Positions 17,806 through 26,379 are shown, counted from the first letter of the stretch. The stretch is 64,000 bases of DNA from Streptomyces naganishii JCM 4654 (GCF_014650575.1 NZ_BMVF01000017.1:91261-155260), one strand, 5' to 3'. Program-made: numbers and translations. Notes: generated by a model from the letters alone, not told the origin.

Positions 17806-18440
17806 CGGAAGGGGCCTGCGGGGGCGCGGGGGCCGGCGCGGAAGGGGCCCGTGGCGGCGCGGGCGGCTGTGTTCGGAAGGGGCCCATGCCGGCGGCTGCG
17901 GTCGGAAGGGGCCCATGCCGGCGGGGGCGAGGCCGAAGGTGCCTGGGCGGCGCGGGAGGGCGGTCGGGAGGGGCCTGGGTGGCGTGGGAGGGCGCGGTCG
18001 GAAGGGGCTCGTGGCGGCGCAGGGTCCGGGGTCGAAGGGGCCTGCGATGGCACGGGCCCGCGGTCGGGAGGGGCCTGGGCGGCGCGGGAGGGCGCGGTCG
18101 GAAGGGGCTCGTGGCGGCGCAGGGGCCGGGGCCGAAGTGGCCTGCGATGGTGCGGCGGCTGTGGTCGGAAGGGGCCTGGTCGCGGGAGGGCGTGGTCGGG
18201 AGGGGCCTGGGCGGCGCGGGAGGTGCGGCCGAAGCGGCCCGTGGCGGCGCGGGGGCCGGGGTCGAGGTGGCCTGCGATGGCGCGGAGCCCGCGGTAGGCA
18301 GGGGCCTGGGTGGCGTGGGAGGGCGCGGTCGGGAAGTGGCCCGTGACGGCGCAGGGCCGGGGTCGGAGCGGTCTGCGACCGTGCGGGGCCGCGGTCGGAA
18401 CGTAGCCTCGGTTGCCTGGGAAGGCGCCGTCGGAAGGTTC
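17806..18440 (+). repeat. G-rich degenerate tandem array (~33-bp unit, ~100-bp higher-order unit)
   Basis: About 20 units of 29-36 bp follow each other, most starting GGTCGGAAGGGGC or GGTCGGGAGGGGCCTG. Three unit types alternate (ending in GGGAGGGCGC, GCAGGGGCCGG and GGCACGGGCCCGC types). Type A units start at 17963, 18062, 18194 and 18293, and further units at 18163 and 18393, which gives a higher-order period of 99-101 bp. The + strand is strongly G-rich and C-poor. Long open frames cross it on both strands only because stop codons are absent at this composition. I see no gene here. Confidence 0.8.
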
Positions 18441-18588
18441 CGCGGGCGCGTGCAATGAATCGCCGTGTCGGGCGGCCCGCACGCAACGATCCGCTCACCG
18501 CCGCGCAACGGCTCCCGCTTGTCCGCCCGAGCCCGCCGACCGTACCGTCTAAGCGACCCCGAAACCCCCGTACCGGTGAGGATCACGC

Positions 18589-19377
18589 ATGCGCACCGCC
18601 CTGCTCCAGAGCTCCGGCCGCCCCGGCAGTGTCGCCGAGAACCTCAAGGTGCTCGACGCGGCCGCCGGCCGGGCCGCTGCCGCCGGGGCCGGGCTGCTCG
18701 TGACGCCCGAGATGTTCCTCACCGGCTACGCGATCGGCGACGGGATCGGCCGCCTCGCCGAGCCCGCCGACGGCGACTCGGCCGACGCGATCGCCGAGAT
18801 CGCCGGCCGGCACGGCCTGGCCCTCGCCTACGGCTACCCCGAGCGGGACGGCGAGGCCGTCTTCAACTCGGTCCAGCTGCTCGCCGCCGACGGCACCCGC
18901 CTGGCCAACTACCGCAAGACCCACCTCTTCGGCCGCTTCGAGCGCGACCACTTCACCCCGGGCGAGACCCCGGTCGTCCAGGCCGAGCTGGACGGCCTGA
19001 CCGTCGGGCTCATGATCTGCTACGACGTCGAGTTCCCGGAGAACGTGCGCGCCCACGCCCTGGCCGGCACCGACCTGCTGCTCGTCCCCACCGCGCAGAT
19101 GCACCCCTTCCAGTTCGTGGCCGAGTCCCTCGTGCCGGTGCGCGCCTGGGAGAGCCAGATGTACGTGGCGTACGTCAACCGGGTCGGCCGCGAGGGCGAG
19201 TTCGAGTTCGTCGGGCTTTCCACCCTCGCCGGCCCCGACGGCATCGCCCGCGCCCGCGCCGGCCGCGCCGAGGAGCTGGTGTTCGCCGACGCCGACCGGG
19301 CCTTCCTCGCCGCCTCCCGCGAGGCCAACCCGTACCTGAAGGACCGCCGCCCCGGCCTCTACGGGTCCCTCCTCTGA
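18589..19377 (+). CDS. carbon-nitrogen hydrolase, DavA-like omega-amidase
   Basis: The 262-aa nitrilase-superfamily enzyme has the Glu-Lys-Cys triad: Glu41 in PEMFLTGYAIG, Lys110 in NYRKTHLFG, Cys144 in MICYDVEFPEN. These segments, plus YGYPER and FNSVQLL, closely follow Pseudomonas DavA (5-aminovaleramidase) as I recall its sequence. The predicted reaction is hydrolysis of the amide produced by the adjacent monooxygenase: 5-aminovaleramide if the substrate is lysine, or 4-guanidinobutyramide if it is arginine. The ATG is 61 bases ahead of the monooxygenase start after its own stop, a likely operon. It follows directly on the repeat array. Confidence 0.85.
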   Translation: MRTALLQSSGRPGSVAENLKVLDAAAGRAAAAGAGLLVTPEMFLTGYAIGDGIGRLAEPADGDSADAIAEIAGRHGLALAYGYPERDGEAVFNSVQLLAADGTRLANYRKTHLFGRFERDHFTPGETPVVQAELDGLTVGLMICYDVEFPENVRAHALAGTDLLLVPTAQMHPFQFVAESLVPVRAWESQMYVAYVNRVGREGEFEFVGLSTLAGPDGIARARAGRAEELVFADADRAFLAASREANPYLKDRRPGLYGSLL

Positions 19378-19436
19378 CCTGCCCCGGCCCCGCCCAGCCT
19401 CCACCCCCGTTCTTCCGCGCAAGGAGTCCGTACCCC

Positions 19437-21134
19437 ATGACGTCCACGGTGCCCAACGCCGTCGAGCACGCAGACGAGCAGCAGCCGCCGATCACCATGT
19501 TCGGCCCGGACTTCCCCTACGCCTACGACGACTTCCTCGCCCACCCCGCGGGCCTCGGCCAGGTCCCGGCCACGGAGCACGGCACCGAGGTCGCGGTCAT
19601 CGGCGGCGGCCTGTCCGGCATCGTCGCCGCCTACGAGCTGATGAAGATGGGCCTCAAGCCCGTCGTCTACGAGGCCGACCGGATCGGCGGCCGGCTGCGC
19701 ACCGTCGGCTTCGAGGGCTGCGACGAGTCGCTGACCGCCGAGATGGGCGCCATGCGCTTCCCGCCGTCCTCCACGGCCCTCCAGCACTACATCGACCTGG
19801 TGGGCCTGGAGACCAGGCCGTTCCCCAACCCGCTGGCCGAGGCCACCCCCTCCACCGTCGTCGACCTCAAGGGCGAGTCGCACTACGCCGAGACGATCGA
19901 CGACCTGCCCCAGGTCTACCGGGACGTCGCCGACGCCTGGAACAAGTGCCTGGAGGAGGGCGCGGACTTCTCCGACATGAACCGCGCCATGCGCGAGCGG
20001 GACGTGCCCCGCATCCGGGAGATCTGGGCGAGGCTCGTCGAGAAGCTCGACAACCAGACCTTCTACGGCTTCCTCTGCGACTCCGAGGCCTTCAAGTCCT
20101 TCCGGCACCGCGAGATCTTCGGCCAGGTCGGCTTCGGCACGGGCGGCTGGGACACCGACTTCCCGAACTCGATCCTGGAGATCCTGCGCGTCGTCTACAC
20201 CGAGGCCGACGACCACCACCGCGGCATCGTCGGCGGCTCGCAGCAACTGCCGCTCAGGCTCTGGGAGCGCGAGCCGGAGAAGATCGTCCACTGGCCCTAC
20301 GGCACCTCGCTGAAGTCCCTCCACGTGGACGGTGAGCCCCGCCCGGCCGTGACCCGGCTCAACCGCACCGCGGGCAACCGGATCACCGTCACCGACGCCG
20401 CCGGCGACATCCGCACCTACCGGGCGGCGATCTTCACGGCGCAGTCCTGGATGCTGCTGTCCAAGATCCAGTGCGACGACGAGCTGTTCCCGATCGACCA
20501 CTGGACGGCGATCGAGCGCACCCACTACATGGAGTCCAGCAAGCTCTTCGTGCCCGTCGACCGGCCGTTCTGGCTGGACAAGGACGAGGAGACCGGCCGG
20601 GACGTCATGTCGATGACGCTCACCGACCGCATGACCCGCGGCACCTACCTCCTCGACGACGGCCCGGACAAGCCCGCCGTGATCTGCCTGTCGTACACCT
20701 GGTGCGACGACAGCCTGAAGTGGCTGCCGCTGTCCGCGAGCGAGCGGATGGAGGTCATGCTGAAGTCGCTGTCGGAGATCTACCCGAAGGTCGACATCCG
20801 CAGCCACGTCATCGGCAACCCGGTCACCGTCTCCTGGGAGAACGAGCCCTACTTCATGGGCGCGTTCAAGGCCAACCTGCCCGGCCACTACCGCTACCAG
20901 CGGCGCCTGTTCACGCACTTCATGCAGGAGCGGCTGCCCGAGGACAAGCGGGGCATCTTCCTCGCCGGCGACGACATCTCCTGGACGGCCGGCTGGGCCG
21001 AGGGCGCCGTCCAGACCGCGCTGAACGCGGTCTGGGGCGTGATGCACCACCTGGGCGGCCAGACCGACCGGTCCAACCCCGGCCCCGGCGACGTCTACGA
21101 CGAGATCGCGCCCGTGGAACTCCCCGAGGACTGA
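19437..21134 (+). CDS. flavin amino-acid 2-monooxygenase, DavB-like (lysine or arginine)
   Basis: The 565-aa FAD protein belongs to the amine oxidase family. The Rossmann motif AVIGGGLSGIVAAYELMKMG starts near residue 52. The protein begins PITMFGPDFPYAYDDFLAHP and ends with GNPVTVSWENEPYFMGAFK, GIFLAGDDISWT and NPGPGDVYDEI, all close to Pseudomonas DavB (L-lysine 2-monooxygenase). Such enzymes oxidatively decarboxylate an amino acid to the amide, here passed to the upstream amidase. Tryptophan 2-monooxygenase is a more distant relative. Arginine 2-monooxygenase activity is classically known from Streptomyces and is an equal candidate. The AAGGAG ribosome-binding site lies at 19421-19426. Confidence 0.85.
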   Translation: MTSTVPNAVEHADEQQPPITMFGPDFPYAYDDFLAHPAGLGQVPATEHGTEVAVIGGGLSGIVAAYELMKMGLKPVVYEADRIGGRLRTVGFEGCDESLTAEMGAMRFPPSSTALQHYIDLVGLETRPFPNPLAEATPSTVVDLKGESHYAETIDDLPQVYRDVADAWNKCLEEGADFSDMNRAMRERDVPRIREIWARLVEKLDNQTFYGFLCDSEAFKSFRHREIFGQVGFGTGGWDTDFPNSILEILRVVYTEADDHHRGIVGGSQQLPLRLWEREPEKIVHWPYGTSLKSLHVDGEPRPAVTRLNRTAGNRITVTDAAGDIRTYRAAIFTAQSWMLLSKIQCDDELFPIDHWTAIERTHYMESSKLFVPVDRPFWLDKDEETGRDVMSMTLTDRMTRGTYLLDDGPDKPAVICLSYTWCDDSLKWLPLSASERMEVMLKSLSEIYPKVDIRSHVIGNPVTVSWENEPYFMGAFKANLPGHYRYQRRLFTHFMQERLPEDKRGIFLAGDDISWTAGWAEGAVQTALNAVWGVMHHLGGQTDRSNPGPGDVYDEIAPVELPED

Positions 21135-21142
21135 GCCGCGCG

Positions 21143-21184
21143 GGGCGCGGGCGGCCGCCGGTCAGACACCGGCCGCCCGCGCCC
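21143..21184. terminator. bidirectional terminator between the monooxygenase and LLM genes
   Basis: 14-bp perfect arms (21143-21156 and 21171-21184) can be extended inward by CCGGT/ACCGG with a bulge. The right arm lies inside the last codons of the convergent LLM gene. It would stop transcripts from both directions. Confidence 0.7.
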
Positions 21185-22091
21185 TCTCGTACACCTCGGT
21201 GGCCACGTCCTTGAGCTCCTGCGCGTCGCGCGCGCCGCTCTGCACGTCGACGAGGATCTCCTGAAGTCCCAGTTCCGTGTACGGCAGCAGGTCCTCGGCG
21301 ATCTGGTCCGCGCTGCCGTGGAAGGGGCGCCGGCCCGCCTCGCCGGCCGGCTTGGCCGAGAAGCGCGCGTTGACCCTGAGCACGGTGCGGATCGGCTGCT
21401 GCCGCCCGCGCTCGGCGGCGAGGTCCTGGAGCGCGTGCCACTGGTCGGCCACCTGCTCCACGCCCGCCGCGATCGGCAGCCAGCCGTCGGCGTGCTCGAC
21501 GAGCCGCTCACGCGCCCGCCGGGTGCTCGCGGCCAGCAGGATCGGGATCGGCCGGGCGGGCTTGGGCCCGACCACGGCCGAGTCGATCTGGGCGATCCGC
21601 CCGTGATGGCGCACCGGGTCCGGTCCCCACACCGCCCGGCAGACGTCGATCACCTCGTCCAGCACCCGGCCGCGCTCCTTGATCGGCCGGACCCCCGAGG
21701 CCGCGTACTCGTCCAGCGACCAGCCGGTGCCGAACCCGGCGACCACCCGGCCGCCGCTGACCGCGTCCAGGGTGGCGAGCGTCCTGGCGAGCTGGAACGG
21801 CACGTGCAGGGGCGCGACCAGCACGCTGCTGCCCAGCTCGACCCGTTCGGTGGCCGCCGCGGCCAGCGTCAGCGCGACCAGCGGGTCGGCCACGTGCCGG
21901 TAGGAGTCGGGCCAGGGCAGGCCCTCCACTCCGTACAGCCCCTGCGTGGCGGGCTCGGGGAACAGGGCCCGCTCGTACACCCACACGCTGTCGTAGCCAG
22001 CGCGTTCGGCGGCGCGCGCCACGTCGGGCACGTCCCTGCCGAGGTGGTACTGCCGGTTCTGCGGTAGCCCGAGTCCGAGACGGGTCGCCAT
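21162..22091 (-). CDS. LLM-class (F420-dependent type) oxidoreductase
   Basis: The 309-aa TIM-barrel protein of the luciferase-like monooxygenase family carries LGLGLPQNRQYHLGRD, RAGYDSVWVYERAL, VELGSSVLVAPLHVPFQLAR and GRVVAGFGTGWSLDEY. In actinobacteria such proteins mostly use coenzyme F420; the substrate is unknown. ATG 22091 has an AAGGAG ribosome-binding site. It is preceded on the same strand by the DUF5995 gene with a 37-base gap, a likely two-gene operon. Confidence 0.9.
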   Translation of the reverse strand: MATRLGLGLPQNRQYHLGRDVPDVARAAERAGYDSVWVYERALFPEPATQGLYGVEGLPWPDSYRHVADPLVALTLAAAATERVELGSSVLVAPLHVPFQLARTLATLDAVSGGRVVAGFGTGWSLDEYAASGVRPIKERGRVLDEVIDVCRAVWGPDPVRHHGRIAQIDSAVVGPKPARPIPILLAASTRRARERLVEHADGWLPIAAGVEQVADQWHALQDLAAERGRQQPIRTVLRVNARFSAKPAGEAGRRPFHGSADQIAEDLLPYTELGLQEILVDVQSGARDAQELKDVATEVYERARAAGV

Positions 22092-22128
22092 GCGGTGTGC
22101 TCCTTGTCGGTGCGGCAGCGGTGCGGGG

Positions 22129-22851
22129 TCAGTGCGGCAGCGGGGTGAGCATCATGCGTCCCGCGAAGCCTACGGCCGAGTCCAGGCGCTGGGTGAACTC
22201 CTCGGCCAGGTCCGGCAGTCGGCGCAGCGCCCACAGGGCCCGCGCGGCCGACCAGGTGGCCTCCCTGGCCCGCTCCAGGCTCCACGAGCCGAGCAGATGG
22301 GTGAGCGGGTCGGCGATCTGCAGCAGGTCGGGGCCCGGCATCAGGTCCTCGCGGATGCGCTCCTCCAGCGAGACCAGCAGGTCGCCGACGCGGTCGAACT
22401 CGTCCTCCAGTTCGGCCGGTTCGCAGCGCAGCGTGTCGCAGGCGTCCACGACGGCGAGGGCGAGGTCGTGCCCGATGTGCGCGTTGATGCCGGCCAGCGC
22501 GAACTGCAGCGGCCGTACCCCCGGATGCCGGCGCGACTGGAGCAGCGGCCGCCAGCAGGCGGGCGGGCGACGGTCACCGGCCGCCGGTTCCACGGCCGCG
22601 AGATACCGCTCGGCGAACCGCACGTCGAGCACGGCCGCGGCCCACGGGTCCGCGAACCGGCCCGCCCGCAGCCGCCCGTCGACGGCCTCGGTGACGGCGA
22701 GGTAGACCCGGTTGAAGACCGCCACGCCGTCCCGCCGCGGCAGCGCGGCGTCCAGCGCGCGCATCCGCAGGACGACAGCCTCCACGGCGTCCGCCGCGCG
22801 GGCCGCGTCCATCGTGTCCAGGTGACGGGTGACTTGTCCCGATTGCCCCAT
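22129..22851 (-). CDS. DUF5995 family protein
   Basis: The 240-aa mostly helical protein has the conserved stretch FNRVYLAVTEAVDGRLRAG, then RFAERYLAAVE and GINAHIGHDLALAVVDACD. I recognise it as the DUF5995 type; no function is known. The acidic/basic helices and the HIGHDL motif could bind metal but this is unproved. ATG 22851 is the furthest upstream sensible start; the ribosome-binding site is weak, and ATG 22812 is another option. It is followed by the LLM oxidoreductase. Confidence 0.75.
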   Translation of the reverse strand: MGQSGQVTRHLDTMDAARAADAVEAVVLRMRALDAALPRRDGVAVFNRVYLAVTEAVDGRLRAGRFADPWAAAVLDVRFAERYLAAVEPAAGDRRPPACWRPLLQSRRHPGVRPLQFALAGINAHIGHDLALAVVDACDTLRCEPAELEDEFDRVGDLLVSLEERIREDLMPGPDLLQIADPLTHLLGSWSLERAREATWSAARALWALRRLPDLAEEFTQRLDSAVGFAGRMMLTPLPH

Positions 22852-22882
22852 GGGGGCAGCGTCCCAGGCCGGGCCCGGCCCA

Positions 22883-22939
22883 CGCGCCGACGGGCCGCGC
22901 GCTTCCCCGGAACGGGGGAACGCGCGGCCCGTCGGCGCG
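22883..22939. terminator. very strong terminator after the NCS2 permease
   Basis: 19-bp perfect arms (22883-22901 and 22921-22939) have an additional inner CTTCCCC/GGGGAA pairing. It lies 35 bases beyond the permease stop on the minus strand and upstream of the DUF5995 gene. Confidence 0.8.
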
Positions 22940-22973
22940 GATGGGAGCCCGGGAACCGCGGGGCCCGGGACTC

Positions 22974-24374
22974 TCAGGACTCGGCGCGCCTGGTCTGCTC
23001 CGCGCTCTCGTCGTACGACGACGTGCCCTCGTCCAGCAGCGGCTCCTGGCCCTTGAGGTGGGCGGGGGCGAAGGCGCGCAGCGCGTGGTAGCCGGTGATG
23101 ACCACCAGGGTGCCGAGCGCGATGCCGCTCAGGGAGAAGGTGCTGCTGAACTTCATGCTGACGTTGCCGACGCCGATGATGATTCCCGCGGCGGCCGGCA
23201 CCAGGTTCAGCGGGTTGCGCAGGTCGACCCGGGCGTTGGTCCAGATCTGCGCGCCGAGCAGGCCGATCATGCCGTAGAGGATGACTGTGATGCCGCCGAG
23301 GACGCCGCCCGGGATCGCGGCCACGACCGCGCCGAACTTCGGGCAGACGCCGAACAGCAGGGCGAAGCCTGCGGCAGCCCAGTAGGCGGCGGTCGAGTAC
23401 ACGCGGGTGGCGGCCATCACGCCGATGTTCTCGGAGTACGTGGTGTTGGGCGGGCCGCCCACCGCCGTGGACAGCACCGAGGCAACGCCGTCCGCCGAGA
23501 TCGCGGTGCCCAGCTTGTCGTCCAGCGGGTCGCCGGTCATCTCGCCGACCGCCTTCACGTGCCCGGCGTTCTCGGCGACCAGCGCGATCACCACGGGCAG
23601 CGCCACCAGGATCGCCGACCACTGGAAGCTCGGCCCGTGGAAGGACGGCAGCCCGATCCAGTCGGCCCTGCCGACGCCGGAGAGGTCCAGGCGCCAGTGG
23701 TCGGTGACCTTGCCGCCGCCGTCCATCGAGTGGATCCTGCCGAAGATCCGGTCGGAGGCCCAGGAGACGCCGTACCCGAAGACCAGGCCCAGGAAGATGG
23801 CGATACGGGACCAGAAGCCACGCAGGCAGACGATGGCCAGGCCGGTGAACAGCATCACCAGCAGGGCCGTCCACTGGTCCTGCGGCCAGTAGGTGGAGGC
23901 GGTGACGGGCGCGAGGTTGAAGCCGATCAGCATCACCACCGCGCCGGTGACGATCGGAGGCATCGCGGCGTGGATGATCCGCGCCCCGAAGCGCTGCACG
24001 GCGAGACCGACCAGGAACAGCGCCACGCCGACGACGAGGACCGCGCCGGTCACGGTCGCGCTCGTGCCTCCCTGCGCCCGGATCACCGCGGCCACGCCGA
24101 CGAAGGAGAGCGAGCAGCCCAGATAGCTGGGCACCCGGCCCCGGGTGGCGAGCAGGAAGATCACGGTCGCGACGCCCGACATCATGATCGCGAGGTTGGG
24201 GTCGAGGCCCATGAGCACGGGGGCCACGAAGGACGCGCCGAACATGGCCACGACGTGCTGGGCGCCGAGCCCGACCGTGCGGGGCCAGGAGAGCCGTTCG
24301 TCGGGCCGGACCACCGCTCCCGGTGCGGGCGTACGCCCGTCACCGTGCAGCTTCCAGCGCACGCCGAGGTCCAT
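22974..24374 (-). CDS. NCS2-family uracil/xanthine permease
   Basis: The 466-aa membrane protein has about 14 hydrophobic segments. It carries the NCS2 signatures VGLGAQHVVAMFGASFVAPV (helix 1), AENAGHVKAVGEMTGDPLDD and GGPPNTTYSENIGVMAATRV. The last is typical of the uracil branch (UraA/PyrP). It imports a nucleobase by proton symport. ATG 24374 gives the usual N-terminus; the frame is open to a TTG at 24413. The terminator at 22883-22939 isolates it as a single-gene unit. Confidence 0.88.
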   Translation of the reverse strand: MDLGVRWKLHGDGRTPAPGAVVRPDERLSWPRTVGLGAQHVVAMFGASFVAPVLMGLDPNLAIMMSGVATVIFLLATRGRVPSYLGCSLSFVGVAAVIRAQGGTSATVTGAVLVVGVALFLVGLAVQRFGARIIHAAMPPIVTGAVVMLIGFNLAPVTASTYWPQDQWTALLVMLFTGLAIVCLRGFWSRIAIFLGLVFGYGVSWASDRIFGRIHSMDGGGKVTDHWRLDLSGVGRADWIGLPSFHGPSFQWSAILVALPVVIALVAENAGHVKAVGEMTGDPLDDKLGTAISADGVASVLSTAVGGPPNTTYSENIGVMAATRVYSTAAYWAAAGFALLFGVCPKFGAVVAAIPGGVLGGITVILYGMIGLLGAQIWTNARVDLRNPLNLVPAAAGIIIGVGNVSMKFSSTFSLSGIALGTLVVITGYHALRAFAPAHLKGQEPLLDEGTSSYDESAEQTRRAES

Positions 24375-24519
24375 GGTGGGGTTTCGCTTTCTCTGTACGT
24401 GAAGAGTGTCCAAACCATTGTCGGGGGTGCCTGGGGGTCCTCAGGCCACACGGTCCGGTGCCTGACGTGCGTTCACGCACATGACCCGTGGGGCCGGCGC
24501 AGTGTGCTGAGCGTCCGCT

Positions 24520-24525
24520 TAGGAT
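24520..24525 (+). promoter_or_regulatory. -10 box (TAGGAT) for the thioesterase gene
   Basis: TAGGAT matches the Streptomyces TAGRRT -10 consensus and lies 45 bases ahead of the GTG start. No good -35 is seen at 16-19 bases. Confidence 0.4.
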
Positions 24526-24569
24526 GGTGGCCGTCCCACCGTCCCACCCGTACGTCCAGGAGCCCCGCC

Positions 24570-25028
24570 GTGACCGCCGAAGCACCCGCCGCCCCCGCCC
24601 TGTCGTTCGGACGGCTGATCCCCGTCGCCGTCCACTTCGACGACCTGGACGCGCTCGGGCTGCTGCACAACGCGCGCTACCCGCTGATGGCCGAGCGCGC
24701 CTGGGCCGAGCTGTGGCGCGAGCACGGCTTCCACTTCGAGGGCGACTGGGTGGCCGCCGGCGACGCCTGCAACGCCGTCAAGGAACTGCGCATCACCTAC
24801 GAGGCCCCGGTCACCCGGCCCGGCGAGTACGCCGTCCACCTCTGGCTGGAACGGCTCGGCACCACCGGCCTGACCTACGGCTTCCGCTTCTGCTCGGCCG
24901 ACGGCGCGCTGACCTACGCGCACGGCACCCGGGTCCTGGTCCGGCTGGACCCGGCGACGCTGCGGCCCGCGCCCTGGAGCGAGGAGTTCAGGACCGCGGG
25001 CCGGGCACTGCTTCGGCCGGCCGGCTGA
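24570..25028 (+). CDS. acyl-CoA thioesterase, hot-dog fold (4HBT type)
   Basis: The 152-aa protein has the 4-hydroxybenzoyl-CoA thioesterase-type motif VHFDDLDALGLLHNARYPLM, where the Asp and nearby Asn/Tyr form the active site. Later ELRITYEAPVTRPGEY and LTYGFRFCSADG make the central strands. It hydrolyses an acyl-CoA of unknown identity. GTG 24570 has an AGGAG ribosome-binding site (24558-24562). Its 3' end overlaps the convergent MFS gene by 41 bp. Confidence 0.88.
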   Translation: MTAEAPAAPALSFGRLIPVAVHFDDLDALGLLHNARYPLMAERAWAELWREHGFHFEGDWVAAGDACNAVKELRITYEAPVTRPGEYAVHLWLERLGTTGLTYGFRFCSADGALTYAHGTRVLVRLDPATLRPAPWSEEFRTAGRALLRPAG

Positions 25029-26199
25029 CCCGCGGGCGGCCGCGGTCGCCCGCGCGCAGCACCCCGGCGAACGCGGCCAGGCCGCACGCCAGCAGCGTCA
25101 CCAGGCCGAACGACACCACCAGGCTCGTCGCCTGGGCGAGCCCGCCGATCGCGCTCGGCGCGACCAGCCCCGAGGTGTACGTGATCGTCGCCACGCCCGC
25201 GATGGCCTGGCTGGGGTTCGGGCCGCTGCGGCCGGCCGCGGCGAAGCACAGCGGCACCACGACCGCGATGCCGAGGCCCATCAGCGCGAACCCGGTCATC
25301 GCCACCGCCGGATGCCCCCCGGTCACGATGAGCACGCCGCCCAGGACCGCCAGGACACCGCTCGCCCGCACCGTGCGCACGGAGCCGAACCGGTCCACCA
25401 CGCGGTCGCCCGCGAGCCGCGCGACCGCCATCGTCAGCGTGAACCCGGTCGTGCAGGCCGCCGCGAGTCCGGCCGAGGTCTCCAGCTGGTGCCGCAGGTA
25501 GACGGCCGACCAGTCCAGGCTCGCGCCCTCGGCGAACACCGCGCAAAACCCGATCGCGCCGATCAGCAGCGCCGACTTCGGCGGCAGCGCGAACCGGGGC
25601 GGCGGCTCCTCGTCCTCGGCCGGCTGGATGTCCAGCACCCAGGAGCAGGCGACCAGACCGAGGACCGTCAGCACCGCCGCCGCCAGGGCGTGGTGCAGCC
25701 GGGCGTCCGAGCCGACGTGCGCGGCGAGGGTGCCGGCCGCCGAGCCGACCAGGGCGCCCACGCTCCACATCCCGTGCAGGCCGGACATGATCGAACGGCC
25801 GAGCCGGTTCTCCACCTCCACGCCGAGGGCGTTCATCGCGACGTCCGCCATGCCCGCCGAGGCGCCGTAGAAGAACAGGGCCAGGCAGAGGGTGAGCAGG
25901 TTCGGGGCGAGCGCGGGCAGGACGAGGGAGAGCGTCCACAGCGCGAGCAGACCGCGCAGCGCGGCGCGGGCGCCGAAGCGGTGACTGATCCCGCCGGCGA
26001 GCGGCATCGCCAGCGACGCGCCGAGCGCCGGGAACGCCAGGGCGAGGCCCAACTGGCCCGCGCTGACCGAGGCGTGGTCCTGGATCCACGGCACCCGGGT
26101 CGCGAACGAGCCCGTCACGGCGCCGTGCACGGCGAAGACGGCCGCCACGGCGTACCGGGCGCGTCTGACGTCGCGCTGCTCGTAGACCACTGCGGTCAT
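24988..26199 (-). CDS. MFS transporter, sugar/efflux type
   Basis: The 403-aa protein has about 12 hydrophobic segments. VHGAVTGSFATRVPWIQDHA opens it and LAGDRVVDRFGSVRTVRASG is the loop motif in the second half. The family resembles YbjJ-type inner-membrane MFS proteins. ATG 26199 has an AGGAGGGG ribosome-binding site. The gene is divergent from a ROK-type repressor with an inverted repeat between them, so it is probably its target. A 27-bp tandem repeat (26246-26326) lies in its leader. Confidence 0.85.
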   Translation of the reverse strand: MTAVVYEQRDVRRARYAVAAVFAVHGAVTGSFATRVPWIQDHASVSAGQLGLALAFPALGASLAMPLAGGISHRFGARAALRGLLALWTLSLVLPALAPNLLTLCLALFFYGASAGMADVAMNALGVEVENRLGRSIMSGLHGMWSVGALVGSAAGTLAAHVGSDARLHHALAAAVLTVLGLVACSWVLDIQPAEDEEPPPRFALPPKSALLIGAIGFCAVFAEGASLDWSAVYLRHQLETSAGLAAACTTGFTLTMAVARLAGDRVVDRFGSVRTVRASGVLAVLGGVLIVTGGHPAVAMTGFALMGLGIAVVVPLCFAAAGRSGPNPSQAIAGVATITYTSGLVAPSAIGGLAQATSLVVSFGLVTLLACGLAAFAGVLRAGDRGRPRVSRPAEAVPGPRS

Positions 26200-26245
26200 G
26201 GGGTCGGCCCCTCCTGGCTTGTCCGTGGCGTGGTGCGTCGTGTCC

Positions 26246-26326
26246 GTGGCATGGGTCGCCGGTGGGTCCTCCGTGGCGTGGGTCGCCGGTGGCTCCTCCG
26301 TGGCGCGGTTCGCCGTGGTTCTCCCA
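26246..26326 (-). repeat. 27-bp tandem repeat, three copies, in the MFS leader
   Basis: Units start at 26246, 26273 and 26300 (GTGGCATGGGTCGCCGGTGG plus GTCCTCC and variants). The first two differ at only two positions; the third is more divergent. In the frame of the MFS gene they would read as an ATEDPPATH repeat, but the ribosome-binding site places the start downstream of them. Confidence 0.7.
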
Positions 26327-26351
26327 CGGTCGCGGAGACGGTCGCGGGCGT

Positions 26352-26379
26352 AAACTATCAGGGACCCTGCCTGATAGAT
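26352..26379. promoter_or_regulatory. operator-like dyad between the MFS and ROK genes
   Basis: CTATCAGG (26355-26362) and its complement (26370-26377) form a 23-bp palindrome with a 7-bp centre. The minus-strand -10-like TAGTTT (26352-26357) for the MFS gene overlaps the left arm, and AT-rich TAGATAGGGGATATAC lies at the right arm for the ROK gene. This is the expected place for repression by the ROK protein. Confidence 0.55.

Noticed and set aside
17700..18458. Plus-strand Gly/Arg-rich frame in the repeat array
   Set aside because: It is composed only of translated repeats, has no ribosome-binding site, and overlaps the pseudogene's 3' half.
17211..18482. Long minus-strand frames (370-510 aa, Pro/Arg-rich) across the repeat array
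   Set aside because: Several frames are open at once, the products are low-complexity copies of the repeat, and they run antisense through the DUF742 relic. They result from absence of stop codons.
18589..21134. Indole-3-acetamide (auxin) pathway: tryptophan 2-monooxygenase plus amidase
   Set aside because: The amidase is nitrilase-fold like DavA, not an amidase-signature IaaH, and both proteins match the lysine enzymes much better; kept only as an alternative substrate to test.
26196..26252. 18-codon upstream frame whose stop overlaps the MFS start
   Set aside because: The only purine-rich site is 14 bases from its ATG and the frame lies in a tandem repeat; coding is not supported.
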